64,000 nt of DNA from CAYXWM01 sp964468805 (GTDB lineage Bacteria; Bacillota; Clostridia; Lachnospirales; WRBF01): assembly GCA_964468805.1 (NCBI GenBank), contig CAYXWM010000003.1, positions 36,476 through 100,475 of the forward strand, read 5' to 3'. The notes under the pieces are model-generated. The model saw only the letters and a program-made list of their open reading frames with translations. It was not told the DNA's origin and did no database searches. The translations under genes were made by a program, and so were the position numbers. Of this stretch, positions 32,438-41,632 are shown in pieces; positions within the stretch are counted from its first letter, which is position 1; every line of letters starts with the position of its first letter.

Positions 32438-33511
32438 TTATATAATGGTTCCGCCGCCAACTACCGTATCATCGTCGTATAAAACCACGGCTTGTCCCGA
32501 AGCTATGGCTCTTTGGGGTTCGTCAAAAACTATTTTAACTCTGTCCGGAGTAACTTGGGTAACGGTAGCCCATTGTTCGTTGTGTTTGTATCTGACTTTA
32601 GCCTTTGCTCTTATGGGAGTTTCGGCGTTTTCTGCGGCAATCCAGTTAAAGTCCTCGGCGTAAAGGGTTGTTGTGAATAAATCCTTATCTTCGCAAAGGG
32701 TGACTGAATTTTTGGGTACATCTTTTGAACAGACATACATGGGTTTTGCCAAAGCTAGTCCCAAACCCTTTCTTTGCCCTATGGTATAACCGATTATCCC
32801 TTTATGACGTCCCAGAACATTTCCTTCCAAATCCGTAAAATCCCCTGCGGGATAGGTTTTACCGGTGTATTGCTCAATAAATCCCACATAATCACCGTCA
32901 CGGACAAAGCAAATATCTTGGCTGTCGCGTTTTTTTGCGTTGACAAAGCCTTGTTGCTCCGCAATTTCTCTAACCTGTGATTTACGCAAATTTCCCAGCG
33001 GAAATAACGTATGTTTTAATTGTTCTTGGGTCATTGAATATAAAACGTAGCTTTGATCCTTGGTTTCGTCCAAGGCTTTTTTCAGCAGGTATCTGCCGGT
33101 TGTAGGGTCATATTGTATCCTTGCGTAATGTCCCGTAACCACATAATCCATGCCCAGTTGTTTTGCTCGTAAAAATAGTTTTTCGAACTTTATAAATCTG
33201 TTGCAATCTATACAGGGATTGGGTGTTGCGCCTTTTTCGTAGGCTTCGATGAACCTGTCTATAACTCGGTCTTTAAATTCACCGGTAAAGTTGAATACGT
33301 AAAAGGGAACGCCAAGAGAATCGGCAACCCTTCTTGCATCTTCCGCATCTTCCAAGGAGCAGCAAGTTTTGTCCCTACATACGCCAACGTCATCGTTGGT
33401 AAACAAATGCATGGTTATTCCCGTACAATCGAAACCTTGTCGTTTGGTTAGATACACCGCTACCGAACTGTCAACACCTCCGCTCATTGCAACCAGTGCC
33501 TTTTTATTCAT
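32438..33511 (-). CDS. mnmA: tRNA-specific 2-thiouridylase MnmA
   Basis: 357 residues. PP-loop LVAMSGGVDSSVAVYL at the N-terminus; catalytic Cys in GATPNPCIDCNRFIKF near ~100 and the second in DSQDICFV near ~200; plus GHYARI and GQRKGLG. It adds sulfur to U34 of tRNA Lys, Glu and Gln. Start: the GTG at 33523 gives four extra residues; the ATG at 33511, preceded by GGTG, fits the usual N-terminus MNKKALVAMSGG. First gene of the operon mnmA-hydE-tcdA-ridA. Confidence 0.95.
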   Translation of the reverse strand: MNKKALVAMSGGVDSSVAVYLTKRQGFDCTGITMHLFTNDDVGVCRDKTCCSLEDAEDARRVADSLGVPFYVFNFTGEFKDRVIDRFIEAYEKGATPNPCIDCNRFIKFEKLFLRAKQLGMDYVVTGHYARIQYDPTTGRYLLKKALDETKDQSYVLYSMTQEQLKHTLFPLGNLRKSQVREIAEQQGFVNAKKRDSQDICFVRDGDYVGFIEQYTGKTYPAGDFTDLEGNVLGRHKGIIGYTIGQRKGLGLALAKPMYVCSKDVPKNSVTLCEDKDLFTTTLYAEDFNWIAAENAETPIRAKAKVRYKHNEQWATVTQVTPDRVKIVFDEPQRAIASGQAVVLYDDDTVVGGGTII

Positions 33512-33703
33512 TATATACACCACATTTCTTACTTACTTTTATAAAAATTATAGAATACATTATAAATTAGAATATTGCTAAAATTATATTTTATATTTAA
33601 ACAGCCGGAAATGCAAGTATATTCAAAGGATATGTATATATGGATTGCTATATACATACAGGAATACTATGATTGTATTCCCTTTGTTTTAGCTTGTCAA
33701 TAC

Positions 33704-33733
33704 ACAAAAAACCGCCCATAAGGGCGGTTTAAT
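33704..33733 (-). terminator. terminator of ileS
   Basis: AACCGCCC-TTAT-GGGCGGTT followed by TTTTTGTG on the minus strand. Confidence 0.9.
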
Positions 33734-33767
33734 AATCAGTAGTTTATATAGAATACCAATAAATCCT

Positions 33768-36700
33768 TTATTGCTTTTCAACACCGAAACTTACAGCTTC
33801 GCCGTTAATGTTCCATTGTTTGGTATATCCCGCCAAACTGTCGGTAACCACATCCACTGCAAGTACATCGGTCATGATTGTTTCCTTGTTACGGGCAATT
33901 ACATCGCAAATTTTTGCGTTGTCTTTGCAGTAAACTTTAATGCGGTCAAGTACTTCAAAACCGGCTTCTTTACGCATTGTTTGAACCTTGCTGATAATTT
34001 CGCGTACAAAGCCTTCTTCAATCAGCTCCGGAGTAAGGGTTGTATCCATTACGACGGTGACGTTTTTATCAGACTCGGTTACGTAACCCGGTTGTTGAGC
34101 TGTTTCATAAAGCACATCGTCCAAGGTTAAGGTAACTTCTGTTGATTCAACAGTGAAGCTTACTTCGCCTTGTTTGAATTGAGCCATAAGTTTGTTTCCG
34201 TCTCCGGAATTTAATGCTTCTGCAATTTTCGGAACAAGTTTGCCGTACTTGGGACCAAGGGTACGCAATTGAGGTTTGAAAGTAAAGGTAGTGAAGCTGT
34301 CAACGTTTTGGGTGAATTCAACGGTTTTAATGTTCAACTCATCCTTGATGATTTCAATGTAATCGTTGGGCAAGCTTTCAGCCTCGGTTTTAACAAACAT
34401 TTTTGCGATGGGTTGGCGGTTTTTAATGTTGGCGTTATTACGAGCCGCACGACCCAAAACAACTATATCAAGAACCAAATCCATGTTTGTTTCAAGTTCG
34501 GAATCGATTAATTTTTCGTCACAAACAGGGAAGTCGCATAAATGAACGCTTTCCGGTGCATTTTTATCAACGTTCTTTACAAGGTTATCATAAATTTCTT
34601 CGGTCATAAAGGGAACGAAAGGAGCGGCAAGTTTTGTAACCGTTAACAAGCAGTTGTACAAGGTCATAAAAGCGTTAACTTTGTTTTCGTCCATTTCGGA
34701 GCCCCAGAAACGCTCTCTGCAACGGCGTACATACCAGTTGCTCAAGTTGTCAACAAACTCATGCAGAGCACGACCGGCTTCGGTTAATTTATAATTTTCC
34801 AAGTAATTGTCCACATTTTGGATTAAGCTGTTAAGCTTGGAAAGTATCCATTTATCCATGGGACTTGCGGTTTTGGGATTAAATTTATGCTCAGTGGGGT
34901 TAAATTGGTCTATTTCAGCATAAAGTACGTAGAATGCGTAAGTATTCCAATAAGTACCCATAAATTTACGCTGTGCTTCGCCTACCGCATCCGCATAGAA
35001 ACGGTTGGGCAACCAAGGAGCACTGCTTGTAATAAAGTACCAACGAACCGCATCGGCACCTTGTTTATCCAAAACAGTCCAGGGGTCTACAACGTTTCCT
35101 ATGTGTTTGGACATTTTACGGCCGTCCTTGTCTTGAACGTGGCCCAAAACGATTACGTTTTTAAAGGGCGCCTTGTCAAAGAGCAGGGTGGAGATAGCCA
35201 TAAGAGTATAGAACCATCCTCTGGTTTGGTCGATAGCTTCGGAAATAAAGTCCGCAGGGAAGTTTTCGTTGAATATATCCTCATTTTCAAAGGGGTAATG
35301 CCATTGTGCAAAGGGCATGGAACCGGAATCAAACCAGCAGTCTATAACTTCGGGAGTACGTTGCATTTTTTTGCCGCATTTGGGGCAATTAAGTTTAACG
35401 TCGTCAATATAAGGTCTGTGTAATTCTATATCGTCGGGAACATTGTCGCCCATTTCTTTAAGTTCTGCAATGGAACCTATGGCATGACGATGTCCGCAGG
35501 AACATTCCCAAATGGGAAGCGGAGTTCCCCAATAACGCTCACGACTTAATCCCCAGTCGATTACGTTTTCAAGGAAGTTACCGAAACGTCCGTGTTTGAT
35601 GTTATCCGGCAGCCAATTAACAGTGTTGTTGTTTTTCATAAGCTGCTCACGGACTTCGCTCATTTTTATAAACCAAGCGTCTCTTGCGTAATACAGCAAG
35701 TGAGTGTCGCATCTCCAGCAGAAAGGATAGGTATGTTCATAGTCAATTTCTTTGAACAGATTGCCGCTTTCCGCCAGTTCTTTCATGATTATGGGGTCGG
35801 CATCTTTTACAAAAGTGCCTCTCCAAGGAGCAATATCCACAAATAAACCTTGTTCGTCAACGTGTTGAACAAAGGGCAAACCGTAATTTCTGCCTACTCT
35901 TGCGTCGTCCTCACCAAAGGCAGGGGCACAGTGAACTATACCTGTACCGTCGGTTAAGGTAACATAATCGTCACAGCATACGTAATAAGCTTTTTTATCG
36001 GGTGTATAGAAGTCAAAAAGCGGTTCATATTCTCTATGTTCAAGTTCAGAGCCTTGGAAAGTTTCCAGCACTTTATATTCACCCAAAACGGAGGAAAGAA
36101 GTGCTTCCGCCATAATAATTTCTTCTCCGTTGTATTCTGCCAAGGCATATGTCTGATTGGGGTTAACCACCAAGGATACGTTTGAAGGCAAGGTCCATGG
36201 AGTGGTTGTCCATGCCATAAAATATTGATTTTCTTTATCTTTTACTTTAAATTTTACGAATATTGATTTTTCCTTAACGTCTTTATAGCCTTGGGAGACT
36301 TCGTGGCTGGAAAGAGCTGTTCCGCAACGAGGGCAATAAGGCACGATTTTATGTCCTTTGTATAACAAATCTTTGTCCCAGATGGTTTTTAATGCCCACC
36401 ATACGGATTCGATGTATGAATTGTTATATGTTACGTATGGGTTGTCCATATCTGCCCAGAAGCCAACCCTATCGCTCATTTCACGCCATTGTTGTTCATA
36501 TTTCCAGACGCTTTTTTTACATTGTTGGATAAATGGCTCTACGCCGTAATTTTCTATTTCGGGTTTTCCTGAAATACCCAATTGTTTTTCTACTTCCAAC
36601 TCTACGGGCAAGCCGTGAGTATCCCAACCGGCTTTACGTAAAACCTTGTATCCCTTCATAGTTTTGTATCTTGGGATTATATCCTTAACCACGCGGGTAA

Positions 36701-36878
36701 TAATATGACCTATGTGAGGTTTGCCGTTGGCAGTGGGCGGTCCGTCATAGAAAGTAAATACGGGACAATTTTTGCGATGTTCTATACTTTTTTGAAAAAT
36801 ATCGTTTTCTTTCCAAAATTTTAGTGTATTTAATTCGCGACTGACAAAATCCATATTAGAATCTACTTTATTGTACAT
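33768..36878 (-). CDS. ileS: isoleucyl-tRNA synthetase, type 2 (IleS2-like)
   Basis: 1036 residues, longer than the ~920 of type 1 enzymes. HIGH motif in GKPHIGHIITRVVKD (~53-60); editing domain with MAWTTTPWTLPSN; WIDCWFDSGSMPFAQWHYP-type stretch near 510; KMSKS signature present as GRKMSKHIGNVV near 595. A CxxC pair (YCPRCGTA) and a second (CSCGH, CPKCGKK) suggest bound zinc. The length and the eukaryote-like sequence resemble IleS2, the type associated with low mupirocin sensitivity. SD AGGAGG, 7 nt spacing. No T-box was seen in the 170-bp upstream gap. Confidence 0.95.
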   Translation of the reverse strand: MYNKVDSNMDFVSRELNTLKFWKENDIFQKSIEHRKNCPVFTFYDGPPTANGKPHIGHIITRVVKDIIPRYKTMKGYKVLRKAGWDTHGLPVELEVEKQLGISGKPEIENYGVEPFIQQCKKSVWKYEQQWREMSDRVGFWADMDNPYVTYNNSYIESVWWALKTIWDKDLLYKGHKIVPYCPRCGTALSSHEVSQGYKDVKEKSIFVKFKVKDKENQYFMAWTTTPWTLPSNVSLVVNPNQTYALAEYNGEEIIMAEALLSSVLGEYKVLETFQGSELEHREYEPLFDFYTPDKKAYYVCCDDYVTLTDGTGIVHCAPAFGEDDARVGRNYGLPFVQHVDEQGLFVDIAPWRGTFVKDADPIIMKELAESGNLFKEIDYEHTYPFCWRCDTHLLYYARDAWFIKMSEVREQLMKNNNTVNWLPDNIKHGRFGNFLENVIDWGLSRERYWGTPLPIWECSCGHRHAIGSIAELKEMGDNVPDDIELHRPYIDDVKLNCPKCGKKMQRTPEVIDCWFDSGSMPFAQWHYPFENEDIFNENFPADFISEAIDQTRGWFYTLMAISTLLFDKAPFKNVIVLGHVQDKDGRKMSKHIGNVVDPWTVLDKQGADAVRWYFITSSAPWLPNRFYADAVGEAQRKFMGTYWNTYAFYVLYAEIDQFNPTEHKFNPKTASPMDKWILSKLNSLIQNVDNYLENYKLTEAGRALHEFVDNLSNWYVRRCRERFWGSEMDENKVNAFMTLYNCLLTVTKLAAPFVPFMTEEIYDNLVKNVDKNAPESVHLCDFPVCDEKLIDSELETNMDLVLDIVVLGRAARNNANIKNRQPIAKMFVKTEAESLPNDYIEIIKDELNIKTVEFTQNVDSFTTFTFKPQLRTLGPKYGKLVPKIAEALNSGDGNKLMAQFKQGEVSFTVESTEVTLTLDDVLYETAQQPGYVTESDKNVTVVMDTTLTPELIEEGFVREIISKVQTMRKEAGFEVLDRIKVYCKDNAKICDVIARNKETIMTDVLAVDVVTDSLAGYTKQWNINGEAVSFGVEKQ

Positions 36879-36960
36879 TCACTTTCCTCCTATCATTAGA
36901 TAAGTATACCCACATTCGAAAAATTTGTAAAGTGTTTGCGGTATGTAAGATAAAAAAGGG

Positions 36961-37012
36961 CGAAAAACCTTGGGGAAAACTTTTTCTGAAGAAAAAGTTT
37001 TCCCCAAACCCC
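36961..37012 (-). terminator. family C long hairpin terminator, copy 2 (after galK)
   Basis: TTGGGGAAAACTTTTTCT pairs with AGAAAAAGTTTTCCCCAA. On the minus strand this is followed by GGTTTTTC. Located just downstream of galK and upstream of ileS. Confidence 0.85.
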
Positions 37013-37050
37013 TTTCAAAAAGACTTTATTATAAAAAATATTAATATTGT

Positions 37051-38334
37051 TTATTTTGTGCCTTTAAGTTCTACGGCGCCGTCGGGGCGGATATTTAGGA
37101 CATGGACGGAGTCGTCGCCGTATACGGCTATCATTTTTTTATTGAAGGTATCCAGCAAGTCGTTTGGTACGAAATTTATGGTTGTTCCACCGAAACCGCC
37201 GCCTTGGACTCGCCAAGCACCTCTGCCTTTAAGAACGTCTTCTGCCAAAAACAGTGCAAGGGTTAAGCCTTGTTCCTTTTGAGCGGAGGAGAAGATATTT
37301 TGCAAATACTGAAACGAGGAAAGACCGGATTCTGTAACCAAGTCCAAAAACTCTTTAAACTTGTCGTTTTTCAGACAGTCCGCTACAGTTTTGGCTCGTT
37401 GGGTTTCTTTGTAGAAATGCAAAGCACGAAGCACGGCTCGGTCGCCGCATTTTTTGCGAAGCAGGGCTATATTATCCGAAACATCTTGGGGATTAACTTG
37501 GGACAGAGTTTCTTTACCGAAATAATTAGCAACCGATTTCATGTCGTATGTAATGGCTGCATATTCGTGGGATAAATCAGAGTGCTCGGTTTTATTGTCT
37601 ACTATAACAACAGAAAAATCTCGGGCGGTTAAGTCGAAATCTATTTTATCCACCAAAGCCGGTTGATTTTTAAAATCTATGGCAACCACTCCGCCGTAAG
37701 CACAGGCAATTTGGTCCATAAGACCGCAGGGTTTACCGAAATATCGATTTTCGGAATATTGAGCAATTTCGGAAATTTCCAAAGCGGAAATTTTTCCGTC
37801 GTTATAGAAGTTATTCAGTATAGTACCTACCAAAACTTCAAAAGCCGCGGAGGATGAAAGCCCGGAGCCTTTTAAAACCGAGGTTACAGCAACCGCATCA
37901 AAACCGCCTACCTTATAGCCCAACTCTTTAAAACGGGCAACTATACCCCGAATAAGAGCATCGGAAGTACCCTGTTCCTCGTCTTTCGGTTCAAGCTCGG
38001 TTATATTAACGGTATTCATAGGATATTCCATGGATTTCAGGCGAATTTGTTCATTGCCTGTTTTTGTTGCAATTGATATAATATCTAAATTGACAGAAGC
38101 CGCAACAACACAGCCGTTATTATGGTCCGTATGGTTACCGACTATTTCGCAGCGTCCCGGTACGGAAAACAAACTAACAGCCTCCGGTTCACCGAAAGTA
38201 TTTTTAAAATACTCGCAAAGTTCGGTATAACGTTGTTTTTGATTATCAACTTCATTTTTTAAATACAGTCTTTCAAATTCCTTGTTGTAGAAATCGGTCT
38301 TCAATTTTGCGGTTACATCGTTTAAAGTAAGCAT
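37051..38334 (-). CDS. galK: galactokinase (GHMP kinase)
   Basis: 427 residues. The galactokinase signature appears as GRCEIVGNHTDHNNG near residue 62, with Asn where most galactokinases have Glu (GEHTDY); this variant is seen in clostridial homologues. The ATP-binding GHMP motif is VLKGSGLSSSAAFEVLVG near 155. A C-terminal GRGAWRVQGGGFGGTTINFV matches motif 3. It phosphorylates galactose to galactose-1-phosphate, the first Leloir step. galT and galE are not in the window. SD GAGGT. Monocistronic with its own terminator. Confidence 0.9.
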   Translation of the reverse strand: MLTLNDVTAKLKTDFYNKEFERLYLKNEVDNQKQRYTELCEYFKNTFGEPEAVSLFSVPGRCEIVGNHTDHNNGCVVAASVNLDIISIATKTGNEQIRLKSMEYPMNTVNITELEPKDEEQGTSDALIRGIVARFKELGYKVGGFDAVAVTSVLKGSGLSSSAAFEVLVGTILNNFYNDGKISALEISEIAQYSENRYFGKPCGLMDQIACAYGGVVAIDFKNQPALVDKIDFDLTARDFSVVIVDNKTEHSDLSHEYAAITYDMKSVANYFGKETLSQVNPQDVSDNIALLRKKCGDRAVLRALHFYKETQRAKTVADCLKNDKFKEFLDLVTESGLSSFQYLQNIFSSAQKEQGLTLALFLAEDVLKGRGAWRVQGGGFGGTTINFVPNDLLDTFNKKMIAVYGDDSVHVLNIRPDGAVELKGTK

Positions 38335-38379
38335 ATTTTATACCTCATTCCAAGTTTATTTTCATAATTACTGTGTAAA

Positions 38380-38453
38380 ACGCACTCATTGCGTGAGAAT
38401 TACTTCGAAATCAATTTGCCATAGAAAATTTAACGGCTGCAAACTCACATTAT
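38380..38453 (+). repeat. family D diverged palindromic repeat, copy 2
   Basis: Begins ACGCACTCATTGCGTGAG and ends GGCTGCAAACTCACATTAT. The ends are inverted (TTGCGTGAG/CTCACATTA). Aligns along its full length with 9091-9166. Lies between galK and rsmI, close to the rsmI SD. Confidence 0.45.
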
Positions 38454-38465
38454 TAAGGGGATTTT

Positions 38466-39296
38466 ATGAGCGGAAAACTTTATATTTGCGGTACTCCCAT
38501 AGGCAATCTGGAAGATATGACCTTTAGGGCTATAAAAACTTTGCAAGAAGCAGACATAATAGCCTGCGAAGATACTCGTCATACCATAAAATTATTAAAT
38601 CATTTCAACATTAAAAATCACCTAGAAGCCTACCACGAACACAACAAAAATGTCAAGGCTAAAAAGTTGACGGAGCTTTTAAAATCGGGAAAAAACATAG
38701 CCCTTGTGACTGATGCGGGTATGCCTTGTATTTCCGACCCGGGATACGAACTTATCAGCCTTTGCATAGAAAACAATATTCCTGTAACTGTTGTACCGGG
38801 ACCTACCGCCTTAACGTCGGCATTGGCTTTATCCGGGCTTCCTTCGGAAAGGTTTATTTTCGAGGGTTTTTTACCGCAAAATAATAAATCACGCAAAGAA
38901 ATACTCTCATCCTTGGCAAAGGAGCCCCGAACCGTTATATTCTATGAAGCTCCTCACCACTTGGTAAAAACTCTGGAGGATATTCTTAAATATCTGGGTA
39001 ATCGCAAAATATCCGCAGTTAGAGAATTAACCAAAATATATGAGGAATTGAAAAGAGGAACCGTTGAGGAATTACTTAGCTTCTACAAAGAAAACCCTCC
39101 AAAGGGCGAATTTGTACTTATAGTAGAAGGAGCAACCAAAGATATTAAGGATTGGGACCATATCTCCGTAGAAGACCATGTGAAAGAATATATTGAGGCC
39201 GGCTTGGATAAGATGTCAGCCATGAAAGCGGCAGCAAAAGACAGGGGAGTAAGCAAAAGCAAGATATACGCCATACTTAATGCAGAAAAAGAATAA
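38466..39296 (+). CDS. rsmI: 16S rRNA (cytidine-1402-2'-O)-methyltransferase RsmI
   Basis: 276 residues. The tetrapyrrole-methylase fold is shown by GKLYICGTPIGNLEDMTFRA at the start, CEDTRHTIKLLNHF, VTDAGMPCISDPGYEL and the PGPTALTSALALSGLPSERF loop that binds SAM. RsmI 2'-O-methylates C1402 in the ribosomal decoding centre together with RsmH. SD AAGGGGA. Monocistronic with a terminator; unrelated in function to the spoIIGA operon that follows. Confidence 0.95.
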   Translation: MSGKLYICGTPIGNLEDMTFRAIKTLQEADIIACEDTRHTIKLLNHFNIKNHLEAYHEHNKNVKAKKLTELLKSGKNIALVTDAGMPCISDPGYELISLCIENNIPVTVVPGPTALTSALALSGLPSERFIFEGFLPQNNKSRKEILSSLAKEPRTVIFYEAPHHLVKTLEDILKYLGNRKISAVRELTKIYEELKRGTVEELLSFYKENPPKGEFVLIVEGATKDIKDWDHISVEDHVKEYIEAGLDKMSAMKAAAKDRGVSKSKIYAILNAEKE

Positions 39297-39309
39297 ACAG
39301 TTTCAAACA

Positions 39310-39352
39310 AACCATTCTGAGATTTATATAAAATCTTGGAGTGGTTTTTTAT
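39310..39352 (+). terminator. terminator of rsmI
   Basis: AAACCATTCTGAGATTT pairs with AAATCTTGGAGTGGTTT (G-U and one mismatch) around ATATA, followed by TTTTATTTT. Confidence 0.75.
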
Positions 39353-39775
39353 TTTGGTGAAGATTTTCATGTTATTAACATTAAATGCAACCTTTCTGAC
39401 ATAAAATATAGTAATACTTTTACTACAGATGTATAGAAAAAATATCTGTGCTTCATAGGAGTTCGTTTAATAAATTTTTACGGAAACGCCGGAACAGACC
39501 CTTTCTAACATTTTTCATGAAAGTCGTACTCCTGTGTTTAAACAAGATACGGTATAAATGCAATCCGGAAGAAAAGCATAGATTCAAACGGGAAAAAAGC
39601 TGTTAAAACTTATAAATTTGTCGTAACTTTATCCGGGTTTTCAGCGATTATTACAAAAAAATTACAACTCATTATATATAATTAAAATACTTCGGCAAGC
39701 TTATTCCGAACATTTTAAAAAACGGTGAAGTATTTGCCGTTTTCAAGCTCTCATATGTAAAGGAGGTGTAGGCTT
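39353..39775. other. upstream region of spoIIGA-sigE
   Basis: AT-rich region without a gene. TTTGTCGTAA (39617-39626) resembles a Spo0A box (TTTGTCGAAA). TATAAT (39677-39682) may be the -10 of the spoIIG promoter; no good -35 is seen at the normal distance. A long-range inverted repeat CATAGGAGT / ACTCCTGTG (39454-39538) is also present. Expected regulation by Spo0A is by analogy with Bacillus. Confidence 0.35.
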
Positions 39776-40690
39776 GTGGAGATTTATGCCGACGTTGTTT
39801 TCTTGGTAAATTTCGTAATGGATGTGTTTATATTATGGTCCCTGGGTATTTTAACGGGGCGGAAGCGGAAGAAATCAAAAATATTTTCAGCAGGATTTGT
39901 AATGTCGATTTTATACTGCTTACTGGTGTTTTTGATTGAATTACGCTCTTATTTGAACATATTCGCCTCCATCACCATAATATTGATAGGAGTAGCCATA
40001 GCCTATACCCCGGCAAATATTAAGGAACTGACCAAACTTACGATACTTTGCCATATCATAGCTTTTAGCATAGGCGGTTTCGGTTTGGCTATTTATTATT
40101 TCAGCAACATATATGATTTTTTCGGCAATGTGATAAGCGGAACTGTAACGAATTTTTCGTTTGTAACTTTAATTTATTCCACCGTTGCCTTTTACATAGT
40201 TTTAAAGCTGTTTCAAAGATGGATTTTACGAAGGGCTGTTCTAAAACAAATATACTATCCCATAAAGATTTATTGCGGAACTCAAGAGGCTTCGTTAAAT
40301 GTACTGGCCGATACGGGAAATACACTTTGCGACCCCATAAGCAACGCTCCTGTCATAGTGGCGGAATATAAAGCAATTAAAAGCTTTTTTCCCGATAGCA
40401 TAAAAGAAATGTTTAAGGAAAACGACCAATGCGATTTGTACAGGTTGAGTGCTGCTGTAGAGGGCGGAGATTTTTGGGGAAAATTTCGTATGATTCCTTT
40501 TTCCGCCATAGGTCATCAAAACGGTTTATTGTTGGGTTTTAGGCCTGACAGGGTAGAGATTACTCAAGATAATACAAAGATTACTTTGGATAACACAGTT
40601 ATAGGAATTTATAATCTTTGTCTTACCAAGGATGGTGCGTATCAAGGTTTGATAAATCCCCAACTGTTGAGTTTTCATAAAAAAGGCTGA
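39776..40690 (+). CDS. spoIIGA: sigma-E processing peptidase SpoIIGA
   Basis: 304 residues. Five N-terminal membrane segments (~1-150) are followed by a cytoplasmic aspartic protease domain with the active-site motif NVLADTGNTLCDPIS (Asp ~178). It cleaves the propeptide of sigma-E in the mother cell after a signal from SpoIIR. GTG start 7 nt after GGAGGTG. sigE follows after 47 bp, the universal spoIIG arrangement. This pair identifies the organism as a spore former. Probable Spo0A control is discussed in the upstream-region entry. Confidence 0.96.
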   Translation: MEIYADVVFLVNFVMDVFILWSLGILTGRKRKKSKIFSAGFVMSILYCLLVFLIELRSYLNIFASITIILIGVAIAYTPANIKELTKLTILCHIIAFSIGGFGLAIYYFSNIYDFFGNVISGTVTNFSFVTLIYSTVAFYIVLKLFQRWILRRAVLKQIYYPIKIYCGTQEASLNVLADTGNTLCDPISNAPVIVAEYKAIKSFFPDSIKEMFKENDQCDLYRLSAAVEGGDFWGKFRMIPFSAIGHQNGLLLGFRPDRVEITQDNTKITLDNTVIGIYNLCLTKDGAYQGLINPQLLSFHKKG

Positions 40691-40737
40691 ATTAATAACG
40701 AAATATTCGTTGGCGGCAAAGCATAAGGAGGTTAATA

Positions 40738-41475
40738 ATGCCGAAAATCAAAGACCTAATATTCGTTACTAAAGATTTGTTTGACAAGTTCAACACAAAA
40801 ATTGTTGATTGCGAACCGGATACCATCTATTACATAGGCGGAAACGACGTTTTGCCGTCGCCCTTGGACCCCAAAGAGGAAGCGGAGCTTTTGGAACAAT
40901 TGGGTACTAACGAAGACCTGCAAGTAAAATCCGTATTAATAGAACGGAATTTGAGGCTTGTAGTTTACATAGCGAGAAAATTTGAAAATACCGGAGTAAA
41001 TGTAGAGGATTTAATTTCCATAGGAACCATTGGGTTGATAAAATCCATAAACACCTTTAGGTTGGACAAAAAAATTAAGCTTGCTACCTATGCTTCTCGT
41101 TGCATAGAAAACGAGATTCTTATGTATTTACGCCGCAACACCAGGACGAAAAGCGAAGTCTCCATTGACGAGCCTTTGAATGTGGATTGGGAAGGAAACG
41201 AATTGCTGCTGTCGGATATTTTGGGCACGGAAGTAGACGTTATCTATAGGGATATAGAAGAGGAAGTTGACAGGGAGCTTCTTAATAAGGCAATAGAAAA
41301 GCTTTCTCAGCGCGAAAAACGAATTATTGAACTCAGATTTGGTCTAAACAGCGATTCCCAAGAAATGACCCAAAAAGAAGTGGCAGACTTATTGGGAATA
41401 TCCCAATCCTACATTTCACGTTTGGAAAAGAAAATAATCGGCAGGTTAAAAAAGGAAATTAAGCGTATGGTGTAA
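40738..41475 (+). CDS. sigE: sporulation sigma factor SigE (pro-sigma-E)
   Basis: 245 residues. An N-terminal propeptide of ~30 residues ends before the conserved [13 protein letters not shown]. Region 2 follows with [18 protein letters not shown] and [18 protein letters not shown], then region 2.4 with [18 protein letters not shown]. Region 4 has [15 protein letters not shown] and the helix-turn-helix [21 protein letters not shown]. It directs mother-cell transcription early in sporulation after SpoIIGA cleavage. SD AAGGAGG. In Bacillus and many Clostridia, sigG follows immediately; here it does not, and a chemoreceptor lies next on the opposite strand. Confidence 0.97.
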   Translation: MPKIKDLIFVTKDLFDKFNTKIVDCEPDTIYYIGGNDVLPSPLDPKEEAELLEQLGTNEDLQVKSVLIERNLRLVVYIARKFENTGVNVEDLISIGTIGLIKSINTFRLDKKIKLATYASRCIENEILMYLRRNTRTKSEVSIDEPLNVDWEGNELLLSDILGTEVDVIYRDIEEEVDRELLNKAIEKLSQREKRIIELRFGLNSDSQEMTQKEVADLLGISQSYISRLEKKIIGRLKKEIKRMV

Positions 41476-41480
41476 ATAAA

Positions 41481-41534
41481 GCAAACCTTGAGGGAGAAAG
41501 TCTTTTTATCAACGGCAAAAGGTTTCTCCCTTAA
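41481..41534 (+). terminator. family C long hairpin, copy 3 (after sigE)
   Basis: TTGAGGGAGAAAGTCTTTT pairs with AAAAGGTTTCTCCCTTAA around ATCAACGGC. Confidence 0.8.
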
Positions 41535-41585
41535 ACTCTATATTTCCAAAATCCGATTAAAAACGATTACCGGTTGCAAAGTTGA

Positions 41586-41629
41586 AAAAAAGCAGTTAAG
41601 AGGAATAATCCTTTTAACTGCTTTTTCGT
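41586..41629 (-). terminator. terminator of the chemoreceptor gene
   Basis: AAAAAGCAGTTAA-GAGGAATAATCC-TTTTAACTGCTTTTT, with T runs for both directions. Confidence 0.85.
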
Positions 41630-41632
41630 TAT

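Noticed and set aside
36879..37050. T-box upstream of ileS, also considered for asnB at 9058-9300
   Set aside because: No AGGGTGGNACCGCG-type antiterminator on the minus strand; the ileS gap is too short and holds only the galK terminator.
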